64,000 nucleotides of DNA. It comes from Thermicanus aegyptius DSM 12793 (GTDB taxonomy: Bacteria > Bacillota > Bacilli > Thermicanales > Thermicanaceae). Below are positions 8,593 to 17,868 of this stretch, piece after piece. Position 1 is the first letter of the stretch. The number at the start of each line of letters is the position of its first letter. The position numbers were made by a program, and so were the translations under genes. Where the stretch lies: positions 2,425,151-2,489,150 of the forward strand of contig NZ_KI783301.1 in assembly GCF_000510645.1 (NCBI RefSeq), written 5' to 3'. The notes under the pieces are model-generated. The model made no database searches. It was not told the DNA's origin and saw only the letters and a list, made by a program, of their open reading frames with translations.

Positions 8593-11500
8593 ATGGCTAA
8601 GAATCCTAGACAATTAAAGAGAAATCTCTTGATCGTTCTCAAAGTGTTGGTTCTACTGTTTTTCCTAGGGCTCTTTATGTTAGGGGGCGTCGCGTTTGGC
8701 TTCGTGGCCGCCGTCGTAAAAGACCAGAAAGTTCTTTCCTATGAGGAAATGAAACAAAATATTGAAACCAACTACCTGACCGGTTTTGCATATTTTAATG
8801 ACGGGACACTGATTGGGAAATTGCCTGCAGAACAAGATCGGCGTTTGGTTACTCTGAAAGAAATTTCTCCCTATGTTATAGATGCTCTGATCTCCACCGA
8901 AGATAAACAATTTTACAGCCATCACGGCGTTAGTCTTCGGGGAACGGCCCGAGCCATCTTCCAACAATTTACGGGAAGCGAGATCCAGACGGGGGGAAGC
9001 ACCATCACCCAGCAGTTGGTCAAACAGACCTTGTTGGAGGAATCGTACCGAAAGGAGATTAGCGGAGAATATAAAGGGGATCAGCTCAGGAAATTAAAGT
9101 ACAACCGAAAACTGAATGAAATTTTCCTGGCTCTCCGCTTAGAACGCTTCTTTACCAAAGATCAAATCCTGGAAGCCTATCTAAACGAAATGTATTTCGG
9201 AAAGAGCGCCCGGGGCAGCAATTTGTATGGAATTCAATCCGCTGCCAAAGGGATCTTCGGGGTAGATGCCAAAGATCTCAATCTTCCCCAGGCCGCCTAC
9301 TTAGTAGGGATGCTGCAAAATCCCGGCTATTATCTGCCCTTTAAGGATAAGACCTTGGAAGAGGGGCTCAACCGGATGAAGCATGTCTTGGGAGAAATGA
9401 AACAAGACGGGAAGATCACCCAGGCCCAGTACGACGAAGCGTTAAAGTATGACATTAAGGCCCACCTATCCAGCAAGGAGGACTCCCAAAGCGCTTTGGA
9501 CAAATATCCGTTCCTCCTCTTTGAAATCCTGGAGCGCTCCGCCCAAGCGTTGGTGGAAGAAGATCTCATAAAGCAAGGGTATGATATCAACCAAATCTAT
9601 AGCAAAGAAAACAAAGATCTATACAATGACCTATTGGAACGGAAAAAGAAAGATATTTTAACGAAGGGCTATAACATCTATACCACCATCGACAAAGAAT
9701 TGTACGATGCCTTTCAAGCCTATGCCGCCAACCCGAAAAACTTTTGGAGCAATAAAACTTATACTGCCAAAGTGGGAGGCAAAACAATTAAAGTTGAGAA
9801 CGCTCCCCAGCAGTTGGGGGCAGTCCTCATCGATAACAAGACGGGGGCCATCCTCGCGAGCATAGGAGGGCGGGACTTTAAGATCGAACAGACCAACCAT
9901 ACCGCCAGCCCACGCCAGCCCGGTTCAGCCATGAAGCCGATCCTGGCCTATGCTCCTGCCTTTGAAACAGGGGTGTTGCTGGGTCCTGAAAGCCCTATTG
10001 ATGACTCGCCTATCGTTCTGAACTATGGAAAACCTAACGAACATACGCCATTAAATTATGATAATAAATTCCATGGCATTATGTCCGCCCGGGAGGCGTT
10101 AAAGAAATCCTGGAACGTGCCTGCAATCCGAGTCTATCTAAAGGTAGGAATCGCTAAGGCGCAGGAGTTCGCCAAAACGATGGGAATCACCACGCTGACC
10201 GAAAAGGATCTTCAGGCCCAAACGGGAGTGATCGGAGGGTTGGAACGGGGGGTAACGGTAGAGGAGCTGACGAATGCGTATGCCACATTTGCCAACGGCG
10301 GCACCTTCATCGACGCTTATTTGATCGACCGCATCACCACCCAAGATGGCCAGGAGATTTATAAACATCGTACGGTGAGCAAACCGGTCTACAGCCCCGA
10401 GACGGCTTATATGATTACCGATATGATGAGGACGGTCTACCAAACGGGTACAGGTGCCGCAGTTCGAAATATGGTCGAAAAGGTGAGCGGCAAACATGAT
10501 TTCGCCGGTAAAACCGGGACCACCAATGATGCCAATGACCTCTGGTTCGTAGGATACTCCCCTTCCATTTCCTTGGGAGTCTGGACCGGGTTTGATATCC
10601 CCTACTCGATGGGAAGAGACCAAACCCGGGCAAAGATCCTCTGGGCAGGATTAATGAATGAAACCTTAAGGGTTAGACCTGATTTAAGCCCGAAAGATCT
10701 CACCTTTGAAAAACCGCCGGGCATTGTGAACCTGGCCATCTGCTCCAAATCGGGTGAATTGCCCAGTGACTTAGATCGGGAAGCCGGAACGGTGATCACC
10801 GGTATGTTTAATAAAGCAAACCTTCCGACCGAAACATGTACGGTTCATCAAAAAGCAAGAGCGGTTGCCGTGAATAATAAGATGTACCTCGCGCAGGACT
10901 CTACTCCCGACGACCTGGTCATTTCGAAGATTTTCATCAAACGGGAACCCTTCCAGTTCCCCACCAAAACGGACAAACCGCAAAGCTTCTATCTGCCTCT
11001 GGACTGGATGGATACCCTGCCCACCGAGGTCGATCCCCGACAGGAGGATGGGAAAACCCCCTCCTCCCCTACCGGGCTTAAAGCGACGGCTGATCCAAGC
11101 GGGAAAGGGGTCCTCCTCACCTGGAACAATAATCCGGAAGGGGATATTGCCGGGTACCGAATTTACCGGTCCACCGGTCTTTCCTTCGAGCGAATCGCGA
11201 GCATCATGCAGAATATGGAGAAGAAGTACACCGACCCGAACGGAGGCGGGGGAAGCGGCTACTACATTACCGCAGTCGATATTGCCGGAAAAGAATCAAC
11301 CCCTTCTGAAGTGGTTACCCTAAACGGAAACGGCAAGTGGAATAACCAGGCCGGTCTGCCTTCCACACCGAGGGGAATTAACATCGCCGATACCGCAGCG
11401 GGCGTAGAACTCACCTGGGATGCCAATCCGGATCAAGAGCAGGTCACCCAATACAACATTTATTACAGTGCCGCCAAGGATGGTCCCTTCGAGCTTTTGG

Positions 11501-11751
11501 GAAACAATTCGATCCCCTACTTCCAGCACTTGACGGTGGATAAGGAAGGTTGGTACCAGATCACCGCCGTGAACCATGTGGGGGAATCGAAACCTTCGAA
11601 ACCCGTTTCGCTGAAAAAAGATGGTGAACCGGCTCCGCCTGCTCAGGGTAATCCTTCCCAGGATCAGAATGGAAATTCCTCTCCTAATCCTGGAGATCAA
11701 GGGGGGAGCAACCTCCTGGATATTCCCCTCGCACCGGGAGGAACCCCATAG
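8593..11751 (+). CDS. Class A penicillin-binding protein (PBP1A type) with two fibronectin III domains
   Basis: Bifunctional peptidoglycan synthase of 1,052 aa. A short cytoplasmic N-terminus and one membrane anchor (about residues 13-37) are followed by a GT51 glycosyltransferase domain (TEDKQFYSHHG near 102, GGSTITQQLVKQ, EAYLNEMYFG). The transpeptidase has the SxxK in GSAMKP near 445, SxN in KSWNVP, and KTGT near 638. Two FN3-like repeats (about 826-915 and 922-1010) and a Pro/Asn/Gln-rich tail complete the protein. The start follows GGAGGGGAAGTT. An extended -10 (TGCTATAAT) lies about 30 bases before the coding region. It is monocistronic, closed by a terminator. FN3-bearing C-termini are known in Gram-positive PBP1s and probably contact the wall. 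Confidence 0.96.
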   Translation: MAKNPRQLKRNLLIVLKVLVLLFFLGLFMLGGVAFGFVAAVVKDQKVLSYEEMKQNIETNYLTGFAYFNDGTLIGKLPAEQDRRLVTLKEISPYVIDALISTEDKQFYSHHGVSLRGTARAIFQQFTGSEIQTGGSTITQQLVKQTLLEESYRKEISGEYKGDQLRKLKYNRKLNEIFLALRLERFFTKDQILEAYLNEMYFGKSARGSNLYGIQSAAKGIFGVDAKDLNLPQAAYLVGMLQNPGYYLPFKDKTLEEGLNRMKHVLGEMKQDGKITQAQYDEALKYDIKAHLSSKEDSQSALDKYPFLLFEILERSAQALVEEDLIKQGYDINQIYSKENKDLYNDLLERKKKDILTKGYNIYTTIDKELYDAFQAYAANPKNFWSNKTYTAKVGGKTIKVENAPQQLGAVLIDNKTGAILASIGGRDFKIEQTNHTASPRQPGSAMKPILAYAPAFETGVLLGPESPIDDSPIVLNYGKPNEHTPLNYDNKFHGIMSAREALKKSWNVPAIRVYLKVGIAKAQEFAKTMGITTLTEKDLQAQTGVIGGLERGVTVEELTNAYATFANGGTFIDAYLIDRITTQDGQEIYKHRTVSKPVYSPETAYMITDMMRTVYQTGTGAAVRNMVEKVSGKHDFAGKTGTTNDANDLWFVGYSPSISLGVWTGFDIPYSMGRDQTRAKILWAGLMNETLRVRPDLSPKDLTFEKPPGIVNLAICSKSGELPSDLDREAGTVITGMFNKANLPTETCTVHQKARAVAVNNKMYLAQDSTPDDLVISKIFIKREPFQFPTKTDKPQSFYLPLDWMDTLPTEVDPRQEDGKTPSSPTGLKATADPSGKGVLLTWNNNPEGDIAGYRIYRSTGLSFERIASIMQNMEKKYTDPNGGGGSGYYITAVDIAGKESTPSEVVTLNGNGKWNNQAGLPSTPRGINIADTAAGVELTWDANPDQEQVTQYNIYYSAAKDGPFELLGNNSIPYFQHLTVDKEGWYQITAVNHVGESKPSKPVSLKKDGEPAPPAQGNPSQDQNGNSSPNPGDQGGSNLLDIPLAPGGTP

Positions 11752-11776
11752 AATGGACTAAGAGAAATATATTCAA

Positions 11777-11802
11777 AAGACCCTGGATCTGGCCAGGGTC
11801 TT
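11777..11802 (+). terminator. Terminator after the penicillin-binding protein
   Basis: AAGACCCTGG...CCAGGGTCTT stem with a short loop, followed by CTTATTTG. It lies 26 bases after the stop and faces the end of acsA, so it may work on both strands. Confidence 0.75.
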
Positions 11803-11850
11803 CTTATTTGATACCTTACGATGGGATGGAAATCTACCTTTCAGCCTGCC

Positions 11851-13572
11851 TTAATCTTCCATGGTCGACAGATCTCCCGTGGGGAGATTTAACTCCCATG
11901 CTTTCAGTACTCGGCGCATGATCTTTCCGCTGCGGGTCTTGGGCAGCTTATCCCGGAATTCAATTTGCCTAGGAGCCGCATGGGCGGCCAACCCTTTCTT
12001 CACAAATTGCCGAATCTCCTCTTTTAACTCCTCCGAGGGTTCATATCCTGCCCGAAGGGCGATAAAGGCTTTAATCACCTCACCCCGGACCGGATCGGGA
12101 ACTCCGATCACGCCTGCCTCCGCCACGGCAGGATGCTCCACCAACTTGCTCTCCACTTCAAAGGGGCCGACCCGCTCTCCGGACGTGTTAATCACATCAT
12201 CAATCCGGCCTTGGAACCAGAAATACCCCTCATCATCCATATAGGCCGAATCTCCGGAAACATACCACCCCGGGAAGCGGAAATACTCCTGGTATTTGGC
12301 CTCGTTATTCCAAATCTTTCTCATCATGGAGGGCCAGCCTGTCCTCAAGGCAAGGTTCCCCATACGGAAGGGAGGAAGGAGATTTCCCTGATCGTCCAAT
12401 ATGGCGGCGGCGGTCCCCGGGAAGGGTTTTCCCATCGATCCTGGCTTTATAGCCATCGACGGATAGTTGGCGATCATGATGCCCCCCGTTTCCGTCATCC
12501 ACCACACATCATGGATCCGCTGATTAAACACCTTTAATCCCCAGCGGACCACCTCAGGATTCAGAGGCTCCCCTACGCTGATAATATGACGGAGGCTGCG
12601 TAAGTTGTATTGCTTCACCAGGTCATCCCCCGCTCCCATCAACATGCGGAAAGAGGTGGGAGCGCTGTACCAGATGGTCACCTTATATCGCTCAATCGTG
12701 CTGTACCATTCCTTCGGATTAAACCGTCCCCCGCGAATTACATTGGTAACTCCGTTTAACCAAGGAGCGAAAATCCCATAGGAGGTCCCCGTCACCCAGC
12801 CAGGGTCGGCGGTACACCAATAAACATCGGTCTCCTTCATATCTGCCGCCCATTTCCCTGTCTGGTAATGGTGGATCATGGCATTGTGAACGTGGAGAAC
12901 CCCTTTCGGCTTACCGGTAGAACCGGAGGTATAATGGAGTATCATGCCGTCTTCCCGATCGACCCACTCGATCTCCAGTTCATCGGAAGCTTTCGCCATC
13001 TCTTCCTCATAATTTACGATATGGGGAGGCAGCTCTTCATCCTCCATATCGCCGACGATGATCACCTTTTCAAGCTCCGGCAATTCATCCACCGGAACCC
13101 GGGGATAAAGGGCGGGGGTGGTGACCAATACCTTCGCGCCGCTGTCCAAGAGACGGTCTTTCACCGCGGTTTCCATGAAGGCCTCAAAGAGGGGGCCGAC
13201 GATCGCTCCCACTTTTATGGCACCTAAAACGCTTACATAAAGCTCAGGACTACGGGGCATAAAGACAAAAACTCGATCCCCTTTAACCACGCCCAACGAA
13301 CGGAGAACGTTTCCAAAGCGGTTCGTTAAATATTTCATCTCGGCGAACGTATACTTTTCTTCCCGTTCCTGATCACTATATATGAGGGCTACTTTATTCT
13401 TCCGGAAGGTTTCTGTGTGCCGGTCAATGCACTCATAGGCCATATTTACCTTCCCAGTACGGTACCAGCTAAACTCTTTCTCCACCTCCTTGTAGTCAAA
13501 GGTAGCGTACGCTTCTTCATAGTTTTCGAGATTATACTCCCCGGGAAATGGCGCAATCTTCTCTTCTGCCAT
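11851..13572 (-). CDS. acsA: Acetyl-CoA synthetase (AMP-forming)
   Basis: A 573-aa acetate-CoA ligase, the length of B. subtilis AcsA (572). The adenylate-forming P-loop HYTSGSTGKPKG is at about residue 214; other motifs are YWCTADPGWVTG, YGIFAPWLNG and the A8/A10 region INTSGERVGPFEVE with PKTRSGKIMRR near the C-terminus. The last lysine is the residue acetylated in Acs enzymes. The start follows GGAGGGAGAGG. The synteny rpsD-tyrS-acsA matches Bacillus, but the acuABC genes that usually lie next to acsA are absent here. It activates acetate for central metabolism during growth on poor carbon sources. Confidence 0.95.
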   Translation of the reverse strand: MAEEKIAPFPGEYNLENYEEAYATFDYKEVEKEFSWYRTGKVNMAYECIDRHTETFRKNKVALIYSDQEREEKYTFAEMKYLTNRFGNVLRSLGVVKGDRVFVFMPRSPELYVSVLGAIKVGAIVGPLFEAFMETAVKDRLLDSGAKVLVTTPALYPRVPVDELPELEKVIIVGDMEDEELPPHIVNYEEEMAKASDELEIEWVDREDGMILHYTSGSTGKPKGVLHVHNAMIHHYQTGKWAADMKETDVYWCTADPGWVTGTSYGIFAPWLNGVTNVIRGGRFNPKEWYSTIERYKVTIWYSAPTSFRMLMGAGDDLVKQYNLRSLRHIISVGEPLNPEVVRWGLKVFNQRIHDVWWMTETGGIMIANYPSMAIKPGSMGKPFPGTAAAILDDQGNLLPPFRMGNLALRTGWPSMMRKIWNNEAKYQEYFRFPGWYVSGDSAYMDDEGYFWFQGRIDDVINTSGERVGPFEVESKLVEHPAVAEAGVIGVPDPVRGEVIKAFIALRAGYEPSEELKEEIRQFVKKGLAAHAAPRQIEFRDKLPKTRSGKIMRRVLKAWELNLPTGDLSTMED

Positions 13573-13619
13573 TCCTCTCCCTCCTTGAAAAAAAATTTTA
13601 TTTGATCAATATTGAGAAT

Positions 13620-13628
13620 ATTATAGCA
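13620..13628 (-). promoter_or_regulatory. Extended -10 element upstream of acsA
   Basis: Minus strand TGCTATAAT lies about 50 bases upstream of the acsA start. No good -35 is seen at 17 bases, so this looks like an extended -10 promoter. No clear catabolite-response element was found beside it. Confidence 0.5.
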
Positions 13629-13711
13629 TAGGTCAAAAAAAAATCATATATAGAAGGCAAAATTTCTCCGTGATGCTATATAACAGGACGATCTCGAAGG
13701 CAAAAAAAAAA

Positions 13712-13727
13712 GCCTTATTCGCAAGGC
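13712..13727 (-). terminator. Terminator downstream of tRNA-Gly
   Basis: GCCTT/AAGGC hairpin followed on the minus strand by ten T residues, nine bases after the CCA end of the tRNA. Confidence 0.85.
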
Positions 13728-13735
13728 ATTTAGGA

Positions 13736-13809
13736 TGGAGCGGGTGATGGGAATCGAACCCACGCCGCCAGCTTGGGAAGCTGGAGTTCTACCATTGAAC
13801 TACACCCGC
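13736..13809 (-). tRNA. tRNA-Gly (anticodon CCC)
   Basis: A 74-nt cloverleaf with encoded CCA. The acceptor stem is GCGGGTG/CACCCGC, the D arm contains TAGTTCAATGGTAGAAC, and the anticodon stem CCAGC/GCTGG encloses the loop TTCCCAA, giving anticodon CCC, which reads GGG. The T arm is GTGGG-TTCGATT-CCCAT. It is a single gene with its own promoter and terminator, not part of a tRNA cluster. Confidence 0.95.
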
Positions 13810-13829
13810 TTGTGAAATTGACAAGTGTT

Positions 13830-13858
13830 ATTATACTCAAATCCGGTTTCAAAGTCAA
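13830..13858 (-). promoter_or_regulatory. Promoter of tRNA-Gly
   Basis: Minus strand TTGACT (13858-13853), a 17-base spacer and a consensus TATAAT (13835-13830), about 20 bases upstream of the mature tRNA 5' end. Confidence 0.85.
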
Positions 13859-13932
13859 GACGTTACTTTATACCGTTACTGTCAATATCTCATTGGCTTT
13901 TCCCCTTGTTTTTTTTATTTTTATGAGTCGTG

Positions 13933-14056
13933 GCCTTGACATGGAGCCTCTGCGCCCCCTCATACTCCCCAAAAACGCTGGCGGGCGAAATAATCCCCCT
14001 TCGGGGGCGCCCGCCTTCGCAATCGCTTAATGAGGGGCGCCTCTCCATGTAAAGGC
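13933..14056. repeat. 124-bp imperfect palindrome with nested hairpins
   Basis: The outer arms, about 13933-13963 and 14030-14056, are near-complementary (shared core ACATGGAG...GCGCCCCTCAT, with a few mismatches). Inside lies a second stem GGCGGGCG/CGCCCGCC (13980-13987 and 14007-14014), and within that CCCC-CTTC-GGGG. The whole can fold into one long structured RNA or cruciform. It sits between the tRNA promoter and the 3' side of the ISLre2-type transposase; whether it belongs to that element is unclear. Confidence 0.8.
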
Positions 14057-14193
14057 TCTCCACATCGCTAGCTTCACTCCGACCCTTCGGGCACGACTCA
14101 CCTTATTCGTTTTCTGCCACAAACCGCTTACCTATCCACAAAATCTCTTTGCCTAGACTCATCAAAATATGCAGATTATATGTTCTTATTTCT

Positions 14194-15636
14194 TTATAAT
14201 GCTGAGATCGTCTCATTGATCTTCCTTCCAAATTCCCTAAGCCATGCTTTTGGACCGGTCAGACCAGGCATGTGCGCCTGACACCACTCTCCCGTCTCTT
14301 CCTGACGACGTTTGCCCCTTTTTGGCCTCCCTGCACCTTTTTGTTCTGTTTCGTCTACCTTGTTGGTTTGCTGAGAGTCTTCTTTTGTGCCGAGATTAAA
14401 GATCCACTTTTCAATCCCTTCCCATTCCCCATTGAGGACAGCCGCTCTAACTTGCAGCAGGTTTTCTACCCCTTCTTTGCTCCAGCTCATCCCTCTTTTT
14501 TTCATTCGGTCTGCTACAAGATTGTCATTGAAGTTTTCGATGTTTCCTATCCCTCGCGCTCCCTCGGGTACTTTGTCACTTCGATTCCGGTAGTCTTTGA
14601 GGCTTTCCCAGTTCTTCAGAATCGTTTTTTCTAGCTTCTGGATCTCTTTTCTCTTTTCACTATCTTTCGCCTCCCTTTTCTTGGTTTCCATCCATTTTTT
14701 AAACCCTTCTTTGTCATCTCCTTCAATCATGGCTTCTAGCGTATCCAGCATTGCAGGCTCCCCAAATCCAAAGACTTGTTTAACCCATCGATGAAAGTGG
14801 AATTTGTCGATCTGATGTAGGGATCCTGCATAAAACTCAGCCCCTTCTTTTCCCCAGGATGATCCGTCACTGCCAAAAACGAATAGCCCCACTTTTTCTA
14901 TTTCATATGTCTTTTGGAGATAGTTGTCTACTTTCTGCCAATATTCTTTGGAGGAGTTGGTGGTGGCGATCACCTTTGGATTCTTAAGCCGGTATTCTCT
15001 TTTGATCGGGTTTTTCGCTTCCCAACCTTCATAAATACATCCGTTTTTGATTTCCAGGGTTGTTCCATATTTCTTCCGGTCTTTTCCTTGCAGGCTTACA
15101 TAGACCCCATCCGATTCAACGAGCACGATCTTGGCTTCCCGCTTCTTTTCGTTCTCCGGCATTTGTTCTCTGTGTTTGTTGATTCGTTCTCCTTGTTCTT
15201 GGACCGCTTTGTGAATGCGCTGATGACTTACATGAAGCTCAAGTTGTCCTAGGATACGAGCGCTTTGGCGATAGGAGTTCTGTGTGGCTAAAAATGCCGA
15301 TATCTGACTTAACGTAGGACTTACGGTTTGTTTGCTTTCAATCCCTAATTTTTCATCGAGTGGGTAGCTCCACCCCCCCTTTGTTTGATAGATCCTCCGC
15401 CGATACAGGATTTCTCCAAAGAGCGTTTGTATACCCATTGGGCGTATGCCTCCACTTTTCCCATCTCGTTCTTCACTTTGAAAAATGAGCTCATCGGCTT
15501 GTTCAAGTATTTCTTCCATCAACAAAGCACCAAATACTTTGACCATCTTGAAGATTTCCTTCTCCAATTGTATAAAGTCTATCTTGCCTTCTGCGGCTTG
15601 TTGCGATAAACTGTTAATGTAATTAAATAATTCCAC
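14194..15636 (-). CDS. ISLre2 family transposase (UPF0236)
   Basis: About 480 aa. Recognised by MGIQTLFGEILYRRRIYQT (zinc-binding-like N-terminal region of UPF0236 proteins), the catalytic-domain segment KIVLVESDGVYVSLQGKD, VFGSDGSSWGKEGAEFYAGS and DKFHFHRWVKQ, and the late YRNRSDKVPEGARGIGNIEN. These carry the acidic residues expected of a DDE-type enzyme. A start at GTG 15636 is favoured: AAGGAGG precedes it by nine bases; the frame also extends to a TTG at 15657 with no such site. It appears full length and undamaged. A 12-bp inverted repeat covers the start codon and part of the ribosome site. The element is inserted between the tRNA gene and ysnB. Confidence 0.88.
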   Translation of the reverse strand: MELFNYINSLSQQAAEGKIDFIQLEKEIFKMVKVFGALLMEEILEQADELIFQSEERDGKSGGIRPMGIQTLFGEILYRRRIYQTKGGWSYPLDEKLGIESKQTVSPTLSQISAFLATQNSYRQSARILGQLELHVSHQRIHKAVQEQGERINKHREQMPENEKKREAKIVLVESDGVYVSLQGKDRKKYGTTLEIKNGCIYEGWEAKNPIKREYRLKNPKVIATTNSSKEYWQKVDNYLQKTYEIEKVGLFVFGSDGSSWGKEGAEFYAGSLHQIDKFHFHRWVKQVFGFGEPAMLDTLEAMIEGDDKEGFKKWMETKKREAKDSEKRKEIQKLEKTILKNWESLKDYRNRSDKVPEGARGIGNIENFNDNLVADRMKKRGMSWSKEGVENLLQVRAAVLNGEWEGIEKWIFNLGTKEDSQQTNKVDETEQKGAGRPKRGKRRQEETGEWCQAHMPGLTGPKAWLREFGRKINETISAL

Positions 15637-15679
15637 GAAAAGAGACCTCCTTAACAAGGGTGTACAAGGTCTCTTTTCG
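15636..15679. repeat. Inverted repeat over the transposase start and ribosome site
   Basis: Perfect 12-base arms CGAAAAGAGACC (15636-15647) and its complement (15668-15679) enclose a 20-base loop. On the transposase mRNA one arm covers the first base of the GTG codon and the start of the AAGGAGG site, so the folded RNA would hide the start. Confidence 0.85.
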
Positions 15680-15726
15680 ACATTTTAAGACCTTTTTCCT
15701 GCATCTCAACCAATGATTATTTTACT

Positions 15727-16245
15727 CTAACCTTTATACCTGCCGCCCAAATCGGGAAGTTTCATGAAGGAAGAGCGGTTGTAAAAGGAAACCTCCACCT
15801 CAAAGCCATCATCCCGCTCGGCAAGCTCCATCAAGGCAAAGGTGGGAACCGGATAGCCCCGCGGTCGCAGGAGGCTGCCTGGGTTGATGTATAAGACGCC
15901 CCGTATCTCCCGGCAAAGGGGGAAATGGGAGTGCCCAAACAAAATGATTTTGGCTCCCGTCTCCTCTGCGAGATCTTGAAGAGAATGAAGGCTTTCCTTC
16001 ACATGGTAGCGATGCCCATGGGTAATGGTCACTTTTAACCCTTTCCAACGGAGGGTCCTTGCCAGCGGGAGATCGGATGCGTAATCCATGTTCCCTCTCA
16101 CCATGATCATCTCCTTAAAAGGAGAGATTTTCGGATCCATCTCCGAATCTCCACAATGAAGAACCCGATCCGGATGAATAAATTGGATGATCTCTTCCAC
16201 CTCTCGCAAAAGCCCATGGGTATCGCTCATGACCAGTACCTTCAC
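15727..16245 (-). CDS. ysnB: YfcE/YsnB-type metallophosphoesterase
   Basis: A 172-aa calcineurin-like phosphodiesterase of the MJ0936/YfcE type. Metal-binding motifs appear in order: MSDTHG (residues 7-12), HCGDSE, MVRGNMDY, THGH and LFGHSHFP. Conserved position in Bacillus is directly after rph-ysnA(rdgB), as here, 74 bp from rdgB, so it is probably cotranscribed. Members act on small phosphodiesters in vitro; the physiological substrate is unknown. Start at 16245 follows AGGTAGGATCGA. Confidence 0.9.
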   Translation of the reverse strand: MKVLVMSDTHGLLREVEEIIQFIHPDRVLHCGDSEMDPKISPFKEMIMVRGNMDYASDLPLARTLRWKGLKVTITHGHRYHVKESLHSLQDLAEETGAKIILFGHSHFPLCREIRGVLYINPGSLLRPRGYPVPTFALMELAERDDGFEVEVSFYNRSSFMKLPDLGGRYKG

Positions 16246-16318
16246 TCGATCCTACCTCCCCATCCTTACCGCACACAAAACATCACAACGGGTATCCATG
16301 AATCCCTTGAAGAAAAAA

Positions 16319-16945
16319 TTATAGAGAACAACGGCGCACTTTAGACCGTTTCGCAAAAAAATCGATAAAGTTCCGATATGCCTTTGCCCGGTGACTGATC
16401 CTGTTTTTCTCTTCCGGAGCAAGTTCCGCCATGCTTTTTCCTAAAGAAGGGATGTAAAAAAGGGGATCATAACCGAAGCCATATGCACCACGCGGTTCGA
16501 AGAGAATCTCTCCATCGATCACACCCCGGAAAAGGTTCACCTCACCCTCCGGCTCTGCATAGGCGATAACCGAGACAAAGGAAGCTTGACGCTTTCCCGG
16601 GGGAACCGCCGCCATTTCTTTAAGTAGTTTCCGATTATTCTCCTCATCGGTCGCTTTCTCTCCGGCATACCGGGCGGAATATACGCCCGGATTTCCCCCC
16701 AACGCCTCTACGACCAAGCCGGAATCGTCGGCCAATGTGGGAAGATGGGTGTAAGAGGAGATCTGGACCGCTTTCTTCCGTGCATTTTCTTCGAACGTTT
16801 TTCCATCCTCCACCACTTCCGGCGCACCTGGAAACGAAGCGAGGGTTGCCGCTTCGATCCCGTATGGGGAGAGTAGAGCGGTTAATTCCTTTCCTTTATG
16901 AGGATTCCGAGTAGCTAAAACGATCGTAAGGGGAAGGGAATTCAT
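16319..16945 (-). CDS. rdgB: dITP/XTP pyrophosphatase (HAM1/RdgB)
   Basis: Removes non-canonical purine nucleotides (dITP, XTP) from the pool. The 208-aa protein starts [20 protein letters not shown], has the conserved [13 protein letters not shown] loop, [12 protein letters not shown] and the closing [14 protein letters not shown]. The ATG at 16945 overlaps the rph stop as ATGA, so translation is coupled to rph; a start 15 codons earlier inside rph is rejected. In B. subtilis this is ysnA, in the same order. Acts in the cytoplasm with rph and ysnB as a nucleotide/RNA housekeeping operon. Confidence 0.95.
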   Translation of the reverse strand: MNSLPLTIVLATRNPHKGKELTALLSPYGIEAATLASFPGAPEVVEDGKTFEENARKKAVQISSYTHLPTLADDSGLVVEALGGNPGVYSARYAGEKATDEENNRKLLKEMAAVPPGKRQASFVSVIAYAEPEGEVNLFRGVIDGEILFEPRGAYGFGYDPLFYIPSLGKSMAELAPEEKNRISHRAKAYRNFIDFFAKRSKVRRCSL

Positions 16946-17712
16946 TCGAATCCACCTTCTTTTTCTCCTGCTTCCGTTGGCTTCATCCATTGTGCCAAAT
17001 CCCCGAGTACCTCTTTTTCTTTCAAGATGATCTCTTGAATCCCTTTTCGCCCAAGATCTAACATTCGATAAAACTCTTCCTGCGTAAACGGCGATTCTTC
17101 ACCGGTTCCCTGGATCTCCACAAATTTCCCTTCCCCTGTTTGTACCATATTCAAATCTACCTTGGCCTGTGAATCTTCACCATAGGATAAATCCAGAATG
17201 ATTTCTCCACCCAAAATCCCAACACTGGTGGCGGCTAGGAAATCGGAGACCGGAATTTCTTTCATCATTCCTTTTTCCATGAGACGAGCCAAGGCAAAGA
17301 TTAAGGCGACATATCCTCCCGTAATGGATGCGGTTCTGGTCCCTCCATCAGCCTGGATCACATCACAGTCAATGAGAATCGACCGTTCTCCCAGCCGTTC
17401 TAAATCCACGATGGAACGGAGGGAACGTCCGATCAGGCGCTGAATCTCCATCGTCCTGCCGCCCAATTTCCCTTTACTTGCCTCCCTGACATTGCGAACC
17501 TCCGTCGCCCTGGGCAGCATGCTGTATTCGGCCGTAACCCATCCCTTTCCCATGCCCCGCATAAAAGGAGGCACTTTCTCCTCGATCGTCGCTGTACAAA
17601 TCACCCTCGTGTCCCCAACTTCTATCAGTACGGATCCTTCCGCATATTTATTGATATGAGGGGTCATTCGGATTGGACGTAATTGGTCATTTTTACGGCC
17701 GTCGGCTCTCAT
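16942..17712 (-). CDS. rph: Ribonuclease PH
   Basis: Phosphorolytic 3'-5' exoribonuclease that trims tRNA 3' ends, 256 aa, normal length. Signature segments: [16 protein letters not shown] at the N-terminus, [38 protein letters not shown] with the RNA/phosphate-site residues, and [21 protein letters not shown]. Ends four bases inside rdgB. It is the first gene of rph-rdgB-ysnB; gerM lies 156 bp upstream and ends before it. Confidence 0.96.
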   Translation of the reverse strand: MRADGRKNDQLRPIRMTPHINKYAEGSVLIEVGDTRVICTATIEEKVPPFMRGMGKGWVTAEYSMLPRATEVRNVREASKGKLGGRTMEIQRLIGRSLRSIVDLERLGERSILIDCDVIQADGGTRTASITGGYVALIFALARLMEKGMMKEIPVSDFLAATSVGILGGEIILDLSYGEDSQAKVDLNMVQTGEGKFVEIQGTGEESPFTQEEFYRMLDLGRKGIQEIILKEKEVLGDLAQWMKPTEAGEKEGGFE

Positions 17713-17868
17713 AAAATATAAAGCTCCCTTCCCATCTTTCTCCTTACATCACTCCTATTATACAAAATAATGATCGGAAAGGCGAACCGTTGAGGAATGG
17801 AGAGGGCAGAGGGAGTCCTTGAACTGGAGTGAAGAGTCCCAAACGATCGGAAAATCGATGCAAACGTT

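Larger units (their letters stand above)
14057..15722 (-). mobile_element. ISLre2-type (UPF0236) insertion element, approximate limits
   Basis: One long transposase gene of the ISLre2/UPF0236 type with non-coding flanks: about 135 bases on the 3' side (14057-14193) and about 85 bases on the 5' side. I could not identify matching terminal inverted repeats or target duplications by eye, so the limits are approximate. The palindrome at 13933-14056 may be its 3' terminal structure. Confidence 0.6.

Noticed and set aside
13573-13700. FadR or CcpA site before acsA
   Set aside because: TTGATCAATATTGA near 13602 is a partial dyad but fits neither consensus well enough.
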